From: Laetiporus sulphureus 93-53
Taxonomy: Eukaryota > Basidiomycota > Agaricomycetes > Polyporales > Laetiporaceae
Length of the DNA stretch: 14,448 bases
Assembly (NCBI RefSeq): GCF_001632365.1
Contig: NW_024468520.1
Coordinates: forward strand, 1-14,448
Direction: 5' to 3'
This document shows, piece by piece, positions 1 through 9,090 of the stretch (position 1 is the first letter of the stretch; each line of letters starts with the position of its first letter). Position numbers and translations under genes: made by a program. The notes under the pieces are model-generated. The model saw nothing but the letters and a program-made list of their open reading frames with translations. It searched no databases and was not told the origin of the DNA.

Positions 1-2
1 CG

Positions 3-422
3 CCCGTCGCGGACGACCCAAACGTGGCCCCGCCGACGAGGCCACAGTTGCCGCAGTTCGACTTTGAGAAGTCACGGAAGGAAAGGCAAAGGCAGCGATC
101 GGCATCGCTTTCCAACGCAAAGGTGGATGTCAATGCTGCGGACGGTGAAAAGAGGACGGGAGATGTCACCGCTACCTTTAATCGTCTCGAAGCATATGCT
201 CAATGGGAGTCTGGTGTGAGCGCCCGCAAGTCTGACGCCCATCATGATGGCGGTGCCGAAGCTGTTCAAGTCTCCACTGCGGAAAGCCAAAAGCGTGCTG
301 TTCATCCGGCGCCCTTTGCGACGCGATAATCTCCTCGTGCAGTCGCACCCTCCTCTGCTGCCCACGTCCACGTCGCTCCGACAAAGCTCACGCCGCCAAC
401 GTTCTTCCAGAGCCCGTGGGAG
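3..422 (+). pseudogene. Unidentified reading frame, upstream part, interrupted by hAT-1
   Basis: The frame is open from the left window edge, so the start is outside. It encodes a polar, probably disordered stretch (a basic patch EKSRKERQRQR, then NRLEAYAQW), and near the right end PPTFFQSPWE, where the hAT-1 target duplication begins. One TAA (327-329) breaks the frame. It would disappear if 295-342 (GT...AG, 48 bp, a multiple of three) is an intron, but the donor GTGCTG is weak, so this could equally be a nonsense mutation. Joined across the transposon, the same frame continues at 4797 or 4804 for about 47 codons without a stop, which is the main reason to think it is or was coding. I do not recognise the family and assign no function. 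Confidence 0.4.
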
Positions 423-423
423 G
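416..423. repeat. Target-site duplication of hAT-1, left copy
   Basis: GTGGGAGG, identical to 4796-4803, directly outside the left inverted repeat. The eight-base length fits hAT transposition. Confidence 0.93.
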
Positions 424-435
424 TAAGGCTCCAAC
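424..435 (+). repeat. hAT-1 left terminal inverted repeat
   Basis: TAAGGCTCCAAC, a perfect inverted match to 4784-4795. Its TAAGG start, preceded by the last G of the target duplication, forms the splice-donor-like GTAAGG. Confidence 0.93.
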
Positions 436-554
436 ATTTCTATCTATATACTATGTTACATAGTTTTAACTGTTTACTATTTCTGTTTATTTACGGTCAG
501 TGCTGTATATAGTAAATATATGTTTATATATAGTATACATAGTTTTATCACAAC
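436..554 (+). promoter_or_regulatory. hAT-1 left subterminal AT-rich block and transposase leader
   Basis: An AT-rich leader between the left inverted repeat and the transposase ATG at 555. On the minus strand it carries two AAAACTATG words that resemble the AAACTATA words of the right end. CTGTTTATTTAC (483-494) recurs in the same orientation at 4745-4756. Several TATATA runs near 510-535 could act as a TATA box. Subterminal repeated words in hAT elements commonly bind the transposase; that role is inferred here. Confidence 0.5.
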
Positions 555-3500
555 ATGAGGCTACCGAACGTATGTTGCCAAATTTGGCAGGATGCCGGTG
601 ACTCAACTGTTAGCCACATTTTCGGACAGAAGCTGTGGACAGCCGCATCATCAAACGTTCGGAAATCCACAACAGAATTCTCTGCTACATTCGTCCTCAT
701 GCCTCCCTCAACGATTGATGACATCAACAGTCTTGTTGATGCCATCACAATGTTCAGCAAGAAGCTCCCCCCCTCTATACCTGAAGCAACAAAACAAGAC
801 CGAATCTACGTAGTGATTACCACAGTCAACGGCGACTCACTTTGGGAAACATTCAACCGTCGCTTCGACATCCTTTTTGCTGAGGATTGTCGTGATGAGA
901 ACGGCCGTTTCCATCATATTCGGCGAGGGCGTCATGGAATGGGTGCTGTCATCGTGTATCTGCAAAGGATAGCCGATGAAAAAGGTCTTGTGAGGTTCTA
1001 TGAGCTAATGGCTATCAAATTAGCCCGCCTGAAAGGTGAACTGGAACTTTTATGGTACGCACCTTATTTAAAAATACTCCGCGCTATCCACATTGGCTGT
1101 GTGCAGTCGACAGAGTGGAAATATAAGCATCGAAGGCAGCGCCGAGGATCCCACGCCCACTTCCACATCTGAACGACAGCAAGCGCGTGCAGCGTCAGAT
1201 GCTCACGAACGGCAACAAGCGCGTACAGCGTCAGGCGGTCACGGCATTCCCAAATATGCGTCAGCACCTGCCAACGACGACTCTGAAGTCGACGCGGCTT
1301 CGACTGAACGCCTGGTGAGTTGTAGCTTTCTCTGTGTGCCTGTGCTTGGCTCAGAACGCTTCAGAAACCTGTGAGGAACTTAACGAAGGCACGCAACTCG
1401 AAGAGCACCATCAAAGCGACCCTGAAGGCACACTCAACGCTAATTCTCGCACTCGGAGGTAAGTCCAGTACATCTCTATTGAAATAGAACCTCGTTCGCT
1501 GATACAACGATATGTACAAAGATCTACCAATTAAAGACGACCCTAAGGACAAGACATACTGGCCTGCCTCTGCAGATGATCGCGAGCGTTCGATTTCGCC
1601 GATCCCGCCTTACGATCTTGACAGCGATGGGTTTGAGATCACTGAGAGCGATGCTCAGCCGGTACGTGCTATGTCGCAATTTGATATGCTTTGTACTTAC
1701 CTAGAAATATAAGCTGAAGCCTCGAGGAGGAAAGCGAAAGGTCGTTGAGTCGCCGGACGAGGGGTCAGAGACAGATAGTGGGAACGGAAGTGAGAGTGGG
1801 AGCGGAATATCAGCAGGAGTGTCAAGAGTACGAAAGAAGGTAAGGACTTTACCTTCCCGGGGCGTCACCATTTCCAAGGTGCACTCATATTCTGTATAGC
1901 GGTTGCGCACTTCAAGGGGCAAGCATAAGCGATCTCAGCGTCCACGGAAAGTGACGGAGGAGACAACGCGAAGTTGCCTTGCCACTATGGAGACGTCAGA
2001 TGGCGAAACAGTTCTGCGGCAGGTACAAGCGAAAGAAAGCGAGGACAGCAGACGCTCCGGAACGCGCGGGCCCCGCAACGAGGCACTACCGCATTGGACT
2101 GGCCCAAAGGCCATTCTTGATCCTCAGGGCGGAAAGCGATGGCTCTTCGTTTGCAAGCATTGCGATGCGTGAGTGCATTTTTCATCGTCATCTGACGCCG
2201 GCTCATGTTTGGGACTCACTGCATCGGATGAAGAGAACGCACGGTTGTCCGTCAAGCAGACGAATGGAAGGATGAACGGCGAAAACCTGTTTTGGGCAAC
2301 CTTACGACACACACTAATTCAAAGCACGTGGACACTGTCAAAGAGGTGAAGGCTGCGAAGACGACACCACAAGATGGGCAGAATCCAAGTCGATCAGCGA
2401 ACGGCAGCTACACTCCAGCCAGTGCACGGCTGATGGAGAAGTTTCTTGAGGATGGCCGGCTCAACCCGAAGCGCGATCCCACTCAGAAGGGATTCCTGCG
2501 CGTGTTCGCGGCATGGCTACTCGAGGAGAACCTTCCTTTCACGACTGGAGAAGCCCCCGGTCTTCACCGACTTTTCCATTATTTAGGCATCAAGTTCATT
2601 CTACCGACGGACACCACCGTGCGCAACACTCTCGCGCGCATCTTTGCGGATCTGCATGCTGCACTCGTCAAGGAGCTTGCGGTGAGTCCTAGAACTCATG
2701 ATCAACGTAATATGTCATCATATTTGATATGCATTACAGGCTGTGAAGTCGAAGATCGCCTATTCGACAGACACTTGGAGCACGCCGCAAATGGTCTTCA
2801 CGTTTGCAGGAACCATTGCGAACGTCGTCAACGATGACTGGGAGCTTGTAGAGCGGCTGCTGGACCTTCGCCATCTAGGAGATAATGAGCACGAAGGCGT
2901 GGAGGCTGCAAAAGCATTTGTTGACTCGGCTTCGAAGCGCGGAAGCCTGAACAAGATGAGTGGCTTCACGGTCATCTTTGCAACCAGTGAACTGATAGCA
3001 GAACAATTCCATCACTTTATAGCACTAACTATGGACAATGCGAGCGTCAATGACGTGCTCGCACGCACGCTCGGGCCGATCCTCATGGAACGCTACGCTA
3101 TCCCATTCAATCCCAGTAACGGCCAAATTCGGTGTCTTGCCCATGTCGTCAATCTGGTCGTCCAGAAGATCTTGAGTGCTCTGGGTGAAGCCAAGGACCC
3201 TGACGAAGATGACTATTATTTGCTGCATAAGTTCCTCTCATTTCATTATACGCCTGAAGCGGATGAAGAACTCAAAGAGCTTGAGAAGGAGGAGACTGTG
3301 AAGGCTGATGACTCGGCTGCTGCAGAGAATCCGGTAGAGGATCAGGTGGATGAGCCGGTTGAAGGAGAGCTCGTCGCTGTACAGAAGGTGCGAATAGTGG
3401 TCGCTTTATTAATCTGTTGCTCATCATTTGTGTCAACCAGCTGCGCATGATTGTACGAAAGATCGTTAGCTCCCCGCAACGTCGCTCGTCTTTCCGCAAG

Positions 3501-4660
3501 CTCGCCAAGGAGCACTACAGTGGCCAGTATGCTCAAAATGGCGGAAGGGAACTCAGCGCCCTAATGCCTATTCGAGATGTGCCAACGCGTTGGAATTGCA
3601 CGCACGCCATGATTGAACGTGCATTGCTATTGAAGAAGGTCAGTCTATGCTTTTACATACATTGTAGACTGCGCTGATTGTCGATGACAGGCGATCAATG
3701 GCTGGGTAGCGGCGCGAGATAAGCTCGAAGCTCTGACGCTGACACCGTCAGATTGGAATCTGTTGCAGCAGCTATGCGAAATTCTTGGAGTTGGTTTCTG
3801 CTATGTTATCTGCTATCCAGTCTAATGCCTTCTTATAGGCATTCACAGTTGTCACTCGACATATGTCCCTTGCAGACACACCAACATTGCCGTGGGTGTT
3901 GCCAATGTATCACCATATGCAAGGAACACTAGAGCAGGCCATTGCGACGACAACGCTATCATCCATTAAGCGCGCCACTACTGCAGGTCTATCTAAGCTC
4001 AATGCATACTTTGTGAAGGCTCTCGACTGCCAACACAATGTTATTGCGACTGGTAAGCTGTCATACTGCTTGCTTATAGTGCACCACTTGTTGACAGTTG
4101 TAACTAGTATGCCATCCATCGCTCCGTCAAGCATGGTTTGCAAGGCTTGGAGAAGATCGCAAGGAACGTGCTTGGACGATTTTCGAATATGTTTTTCAAG
4201 AGTATGAGAAGACTGGTCCAAAGGTCGTGGTTAAGCCACAGATGGCATCACAACCGATCACGCAGACCTTTCTTGACACTCTTACATCTGATGTTGACTT
4301 TGCTGCTGATACTCCTGTCATAGCTGAGTCAGAGCTTGAGAGGTGGAAGCGTGGAGTTGGGGGAAAAGGTGATCCATATGCACCTCTTATCTGGTGGAAG
4401 GTAATTCTCATTTTACGAGTATTCAAAGTCTTTTGCTTATGTTGGTTGGTTTATAGGCTCATGAACATGAGTTTCCTGGCATTTCTCATATGGCTCGAGA
4501 TTTCCTTGCCATTCCTGGTGCAAGTGTCGCAGTTGAACATTTGTTTTCTGCTAGCCGCCATGTATGTGCCGATGCACGCAGCTCCTTGAAGGCCTCCACG
4601 ATCACAGAAGCAACATGTGTGAAGCAATGGATTCATCAGGGGCTGTTCACGGTTGAGTAG
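555..4660 (+). CDS. hAT-1 transposase, BED zinc finger type, apparently intact (13 exons)
   Basis: Cut-and-paste transposase acting in the nucleus on its own element ends. Exons by eye: 555-1054, 1107-1314, 1365-1458, 1522-1661, 1714-1839, 1900-2168, 2234-2681, 2740-3387, 3441-3638, 3691-3789, 3839-4052, 4108-4400, 4457-4660. All phases match and total 3441 nt, giving 1146 residues. The ATG follows an in-frame TAG at 540-542. Domains: an N-terminal region (1 to about 165), a charged, repeat-bearing linker (170-410), a BED finger (C441, C444, H472, H477), a catalytic core with D606 (STDTWS) and D694 (TMDNAS) followed by IRCLAHVVNLVV, then HPSLRQAWF, and a C-terminal dimerisation region with E1106 (VAVEHLFSASR). 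It is long for a hAT protein because of the N-terminal third. Least certain are the acceptors at 1364 and 1521 and the GTTGGT donor at 3790. Confidence 0.88.
1171..1242 (+). repeat. 36-bp tandem duplication inside hAT-1 exon 2
   Basis: Units 1171-1206 and 1207-1242 match at 30 of 36 positions and keep the reading frame. They encode a repeated 12-residue block starting ERQQAR in the linker ahead of the BED finger. Confidence 0.8.
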
Positions 4661-4783
4661 AACTTGTCAAATGATGGGACAAAAAACTATATAAACTATA
4701 TATAAACTATATATACTACATATATCAAAACTATATACTATATACTGTTTATTTACACCTCGGGAGTGTAAATAGTATAAATA
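4661..4783 (+). repeat. hAT-1 right subterminal AT-rich repeat block
   Basis: Between the transposase stop codon and the right inverted repeat lies an AT-rich block with four spaced AAACTATA words (about 4684-4735), then CTGTTTATTTAC (4745-4756), the same 12 bases as at 483-494. It probably combines the 3' untranslated region with transposase-binding subterminal sites. The function is inference from hAT family organisation. Confidence 0.55.
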
Positions 4784-4795
4784 GTTGGAGCCTTA
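4784..4795 (-). repeat. hAT-1 right terminal inverted repeat
   Basis: GTTGGAGCCTTA, the perfect reverse complement of 424-435. Its CCTTA end followed by the first G of the target duplication forms the acceptor-like CCTTAG. Confidence 0.93.
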
Positions 4796-4803
4796 GTGGG
4801 AGG
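4796..4803. repeat. Target-site duplication of hAT-1, right copy
   Basis: GTGGGAGG, identical to 416-423, directly outside the right inverted repeat. Confidence 0.93.
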
Positions 4804-4944
4804 CTCCGCACCCACCGTGTGAAGGATCTCAGGAACTCCTGGATCTGCTCTCGCCTAACCCGTCAGGGTTCTCTGGTCTGAGTAGAGGAGTAAAGACCAA
4901 CTCGAAACTGTGGAGTAGGCCTCAGCTCGAGTCAGTATATATGC
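4797..4944 (+). pseudogene. Unidentified reading frame, downstream part between hAT-1 and the LTR-like repeat
   Basis: This is the continuation of the frame that ends at 422, resumed after hAT-1. With one copy of the target duplication removed, codons run from PWE into APHPPCEGSQELLDLLSPN and on to LWSRPQLESVYM without a stop, up to the start of the 271-bp repeat at 4945. Inside that repeat the frame meets TAG within about 14 codons. If the LTR-bounded segment is also removed (joining 4944 to 9754), the frame ends almost at once at a TAA in GTGGGGTAAGA, which also resembles a splice donor. Product unknown; composition rich in Pro, Ser and Leu. Calling it coding rests only on frame continuity across the insertion. 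Confidence 0.35.
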
Positions 4945-5215
4945 TGTTGGAAGTGGCCGACCGACGGCACTTTCGATAGAATGTGCTCAACGTGTCAGGG
5001 GGGACGAGCGCCAAGCGACGGCTGAAACGCATCGCAGGCGGTACCTGGAAACGGAGCGGGCGAGTACGGAAGGGTGGAAAAGACATATAAGTACGCACCT
5101 GTATTACTGTACTCCCCAGTCATTTGTGGCCTCACCAGCCTCTCACTCCCTTTGTGCCCATGAGACGGGAAGGTGCCGGCTGGCTAACACCCTTGCCACA
5201 TCACGATTTCCTAGA
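4945..5215 (+). repeat. LTR-like direct repeat, left copy
   Basis: A 271-bp copy matching 9478-9748 at about 245 positions. Of the 26 differences, 22 are transitions. CATATAAG at 5084-5091, about 125 bp before the end, is conserved in both copies and is a plausible TATA box. The longest identical block surrounds it. The left flank is TATGC. Confidence 0.8.
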
Positions 5216-5343
5216 CAAACGACTCCGATTGGCCCACATAAGGGCAACTACATGGGCGCAGTGTCGAGGCGGTGCCACTCAGCTCGAGGGGGGGAAACCA
5301 CTCGATATGGTCGGCGATAGCATTCCGGGAAAAACTACCCCGG
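5216..5343 (+). other. Interior of the LTR-like element, left remnant (no gene)
   Basis: 128 bp between the left 271-bp repeat and the hAT-2 left end. I see no credible coding region or standard TGG-type primer-binding site immediately after the repeat. A G-run (5287-5294) and a CCCC/GGGGG junction (5338-5346) stand out by composition only. Confidence 0.5.
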
Positions 5344-5366
5344 GGGTTTAATACATGTTTTAAACT
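5344..5366 (+). repeat. hAT-2 inverted repeat at the low-coordinate end
   Basis: 23 bp matching the reverse complement of 9068-9090 with one mismatch at position 7. CATGTTTTAAACT recurs inward at 5406-5418, giving a subterminal copy. Confidence 0.85.
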
Positions 5367-5462
5367 GTACGCGCCGCGTAGGCGACAGTTTTGTACATTT
5401 TTTTGCATGTTTTAAACTAGTTTTCAACATCATTACATAATATTTCATTACATAGTGTATCA
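5367..5462 (-). other. hAT-2 3' untranslated and subterminal region
   Basis: AT-rich 96 bp between the transposase stop and the inverted repeat, with a second CATGTTTTAAACT at 5406-5418 and repeated CATTACAT words (about 5429-5467). Probably 3' UTR plus transposase-binding sites; this is inference. Confidence 0.45.
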
Positions 5463-8400
5463 TTACATCTCCCAGTCGGAGGCCTGCACAACACGCTGGA
5501 TACCGCTAGCAAGAGGAGGGATGATCTTGGATCCTGAGGCTGTACTTGGCTCTGCAAGAAGAGGTGTGTCAGATAGAAAGTCACGCAGTTCGAGGGATGC
5601 CAAATCTGCGTGAAAAATTGCATCCAGCACATTTGTCGTCACGTCCACACCCTCCACATCCTCATCCGGGTCAACCTCATCAGTCCAAGAATCAGCATCA
5701 GACTCAACATCAGAGTTGGTATCTGAGGTGCTCGCATCATCAGATGTCACGGAGTCACCTCGCTTCTCTTTCGTAAACAGGGTTTGCTTAATATCACGGA
5801 ATTTGACAGTTGGACGGATTGGAGGCACAGTCCTAGTCTGCGTAAGGAAATAAGAATGCCGCGGTGCAGAATATCACTAAATAGCTCACCTGGTTGTGGT
5901 CACGGTACCACTGCTTGATCTGTACAGTACGCACCAAAGTCGCAACCTTCATACGGTTGCGCCGAGCACTGTTTAGCCAGGTCATTAGGGATGCAGTGCG
6001 CTCGTCGCTCATTGAATTGGAAGTGAGCGAGAACAGCATATATGCCATGTACTATGCACGCAACACATGAGTTTGACAATTGAATCAACAGTCAATTTAA
6101 ACAAGTATCCATACCGCGAGCGGCTGAGCGTCATTTGATGGATCTTGGTTCAAATGCTCCCACCATTGCTGAGGTCCCTGTGTCGGCTGCAAAGGTCTAT
6201 CGAATGGGTATGCAGACTTCGTAAACTTGACAATTTGTTCTTTCAGTCTCAGGATTGCATCTAAGGCTTCCAGGTCGGCAATCGTCTGACCCGACTGGTA
6301 TTCCACCTTCAGCAGTCGAAGCAGGTAGTTGCCAACACGACGAAGTGTATGAGGAAGCTGCTCATTGTCTGACTTTGCCTTGGGACCGGAGTTGTTGGAA
6401 ATCCGTGAAGGTATCTTAATTGTCGGGATCTTGAGAGGATTGAAATCACGGAGGATGTTCGCACCACGAAAACCTGTAAGTCAATGTATCAGAATAACCT
6501 GATCATTTGGACTGAGCATCTTTAAATGAGAACGCACGTGGATCAAGCACAAAGCCAGTCAGGTAGACGTCATCAGGTGCATGATCAATCATCTGCTTGA
6601 ACCTGTGGTTTGCGTTACAGCGTATCTCTTCTTTCACGGCATTGTCAAGGCTATTTGTAGGCTCAGTTATGAATGCATGCAACTCTGCCATAGATGCGAG
6701 CCAGAATATGTAGACATCAGATATGGTTGAATGAGTGGACTCCAGACAAGTAATCGACTTTGCAAGCGGCTTCAAGATTGTTGCAAACTCTTCAAGCCTG
6801 AACTTGAATTGGGTCTCAGCAATTCCAGTCATGAAGATGTTGTTGATTTTCTGGTCGGCTGATGAGTACGCAAGTTGTCATTTCATATTTTAAAATTACT
6901 ACTCACCGGAACAGAGATGATGTTCTCTTTACATAATGATGAGATTGCTGGAAGACAACGTAGGAGTGATTCACCAGAGTGATACAGGGTAGCGAATCGG
7001 GTCTTTCCCACAGAAACCAGACCACGCCCAATACAGAGCTGTTTTCTGCGGGTACGAAGATGTGCGTTCGCAAAAGACGACTTTTTGAAGTATCTGATTG
7101 ACGTCTTGATGTTCGCGATAACCTGTGATTTGACTGAGATTGTAACAATGCTGAGCAATGTGTTATTTGCATACCGGCTCAAAGTAGGTGATTTTTGATA
7201 TGTCCTTACACAGTAAACTCATTCGGTGACAAGAGTCAGGCAAGATAATGATCCAAGCATAGTCCTTTTTGATAAGATCACGCGCTACGGTTGTATTACC
7301 CGTGTTATCTGACGTGATTCCACGAAAGCGGTGAGGTCCTACAGCTTCAATGACCTGCAAATGCTATGATGTGAGTTTCGACGTTGCATAGCATGGATGA
7401 GAGCTCATGTACCAATTTGAGAACACCATAGAGATGCTCACCCGTATGAGATTCATGAGAAGCCTCATTGCCTTCCCACAAGAACATGCGGCGGTCCGCA
7501 GTGATGATATGCACAGTATAAACAGAATCAATAGCCTTCGTCGTTCCACCATCAAATGACAATGTGAGATTTTGGTGCGTTTGTAGAAGCTCCAATGTGA
7601 GTTTCTTGATGTGCGCGGCTTCTCTGGGAATGTGAGTATCTTCTATCGTGCTGCCACACGCCGGCTTGAAGTTTCGGTTGCCATGTGCCCACAGCGCTTT
7701 CCATTCCGGGAGATCTGCCTTGCTCGGTGGAATACCGGCAGCGACAAAAAACTGCATCACATCGAAGTCTAATTGCGTCTGGACTTGTTTTCGACCCTCC
7801 TGCTTTGCAGCATCGAAGACTGATGGTTGCGCTGAAGTGGTGCCTAGCGAAGTGCGTGGCTTGAAACTGGACCAATGTGCTGCCTTCTTCACATCTGGAA
7901 TAGCAGAGCGACTGGAAGGTGGGTCACAAGATGATTCTGATGTCCCTGCACCGTCTCCTTCGCAGGCAGGTGATGCCGATGCGGTTCTGATTTTCGCACC
8001 GAGAGAGTCATTTGATAAGAGCAAGCTTGCTTCCTGACGAAGCTCGTGATGAAGGTATGCGCATTGCTCAGCGTGTTTGAGTATATGGCCTTTGGGTCTT
8101 TCTTCAGCTTTCAAACGGAAGTCACAGCCTTGCTTAGCTTCAACACATCGCCAGTGTGTGCCAACAACTCCCTTCACTTTCGTACGAACACAGAGTCTGT
8201 CCAGGAGATCTGTACCAGGTCGACCTCCAGGCCCCTTTGGCAGTGGCTTAGGTATATCCTCATATAAATCCATGATGGATGTGCCGATAACTGAGCCCCT
8301 CGTACGTTTGGTTTTCCTGCCATTGCCATGGTGTGTTGCCAATCGCTTCTCTCCTGTCTGCACCTCCATACTAGCATCGCCCGGCAACCCTTCCTTCAAC

Positions 8401-8857
8401 AAAGCTGGATCAATTGGTATCGATGACTGTGTATGATGTCATTTTCGTGAGTCTCGGGCAGGTCTCAAGCTTAGAATTCACTCACACAACAATGAGCTCG
8501 TGCTGCATCCAGAAGGTCTGCCACCCACTTCCGTAAGACTGCATTCATAGGATCTGAGAAAATATGCTTTCGCAGTGCATTCACCACAGCCGTCAATCCT
8601 TCTCCTCGCTGGTGAAATATAATGGGGTATTCGGTACGCCCTTTTGGTGCAAAAATGACCTCGAGATCGTGGTTGAATGCCGCAGCTGCTGATCCATAGT
8701 CAGTGATCGCATCTTCGCTCGGTGCATAACCCTTGAAGTCATAGCAATTGCCAATGGGAATATCCTCAGGTAGATGTTCTAGGTGCTGGCGCAACTGGAA
8801 CAGTTGCTTATTCAGAGCAGCGTGGGAGGGAATCTCTACGTTCATATCAATATCCAT
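5463..8857 (-). CDS. hAT-2 transposase, DUF659-like hAT type, apparently intact (8 exons)
   Basis: Transposase expected to mobilise the surrounding element. Minus-strand exons by eye: 8857-8486, 8426-7413, 7354-7175, 7122-6907, 6850-6538, 6473-6115, 6051-5890, 5837-5463 (TAA). Introns are 52-64 bp, every phase matches, total 2991 nt, 996 residues. Domains: N-terminal region 1 to about 125; a variant zinc finger with C218, C225, H238, H242, C246 (HWRC...GC...HILKHAEQC); RNase H-like core with D416 (LTLSFDGGT) and D478 (ITSDNTGN), then LPDSCHRMSLL; the TRFATLYHS block; LDPRFRGANIL; and a C-terminal dimerisation region with E835 (SNSMSDERTASLMTWLN). The last exon adds a ~124-residue Asp/Ser-rich tail. 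No stop or frameshift is seen. It is clearly a different hAT lineage from the 555-4660 protein. Confidence 0.87.
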
Positions 8858-9067
8858 GAATGTTGCTGCCGCACTCGGTGTCGGAAGCCACAGCTGTACA
8901 GTGTTGATCGATCATTTCGTCTCAATATCCAAGAATTGGAATTTCTATATCATATTTGAATGATCTTAGGGCCACAGTGGCCGCTCGCAGCCATCTTCAC
9001 TGAGCGCTCGAACTGGAGTTTAATACACCGTTTTTTGGGGGTCGAGTTTTGAACATGTTTAATACAT
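8858..9067 (-). promoter_or_regulatory. hAT-2 transposase leader and subterminal region
   Basis: 210 bp between the inverted repeat and the ATG at 8857. GTTTAATACA-type words recur at about 9019 and 9057. A TGA at 8912-8914 in the frame of the ATG supports the start chosen. The frame is also open from that TGA into the gene and contains a CAG acceptor-like site (minus strand, near 8893), so an extra short 5' exon is possible. Confidence 0.4.
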
Positions 9068-9090
9068 AGTTTAAAACATGTATAAAACCC
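9068..9090 (-). repeat. hAT-2 inverted repeat at the high-coordinate end
   Basis: Read on the minus strand it begins GGGTTTTATACATG and continues into TTTTAAACT, matching 5344-5366 with one mismatch. This is the promoter-side end of the minus-strand transposase gene. Confidence 0.85.

Larger units (their letters stand above)
424..4795 (+). mobile_element. Complete hAT-superfamily DNA transposon (hAT-1)
   Basis: A 4372-bp element bounded by perfect 12-bp inverted repeats (TAAGGCTCCAAC at the left, its reverse complement at the right) and flanked by a perfect 8-bp direct repeat GTGGGAGG (416-423 and 4796-4803). An 8-bp duplication is the hallmark of the hAT superfamily, and the interior encodes a hAT transposase with BED finger, catalytic acidic residues and C-terminal dimerisation region. 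AT-rich subterminal blocks lie inside each end. Perfect ends, a perfect duplication and an uninterrupted gene suggest a fairly recent insertion of an autonomous copy. It sits inside the unidentified reading frame 3-422/4797-4944. Confidence 0.93.
5344..9090 (-). mobile_element. Second hAT-superfamily DNA transposon (hAT-2)
   Basis: A 3747-bp element with 23-bp inverted repeats (5344-5366 and 9068-9090) that start GGGTTT, share CATGTTTTAAACT and differ at one base. It encodes one minus-strand hAT transposase with all exons intact. I could not find a clean 8-bp target duplication at these ends: flanks TACCCCGG and TTGTCGTA do not match. AAAACTAC occurs on both sides (5331-5338 and 9100-9107) but 5 and 9 bases away from the repeats. 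The outer ends may therefore be a few bases off or the flanks altered. It lies in the interior of the LTR-like element. Confidence 0.82.

Noticed and set aside
72..437. Minus-strand open frame of 121 codons opposite the unidentified frame
   Set aside because: It reads into the hAT-1 inverted repeat and target duplication, so it cannot predate the insertion, and the composition looks like a shadow of the plus-strand frame.
1355..1458. Exon 3 of the hAT-1 gene starting at 1355
   Set aside because: The acceptor at 1354 is good and the peptide is acidic, but it leaves a phase that cannot join the next exon without a stop. The acceptor at 1364 keeps the frame.
4684..4740. AT-rich repeats near 4700 as a replication origin or microsatellite
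   Set aside because: They lie just inside a transposon end with counterparts at the other end, so subterminal transposase sites explain them better.
5216..5270. Primer-binding site starting TGGGCGCAG at 5253
   Set aside because: It implies an LTR ending at 5252, beyond the similarity with the right copy, and the implied tRNA 3' end does not look like a normal T-arm and acceptor.
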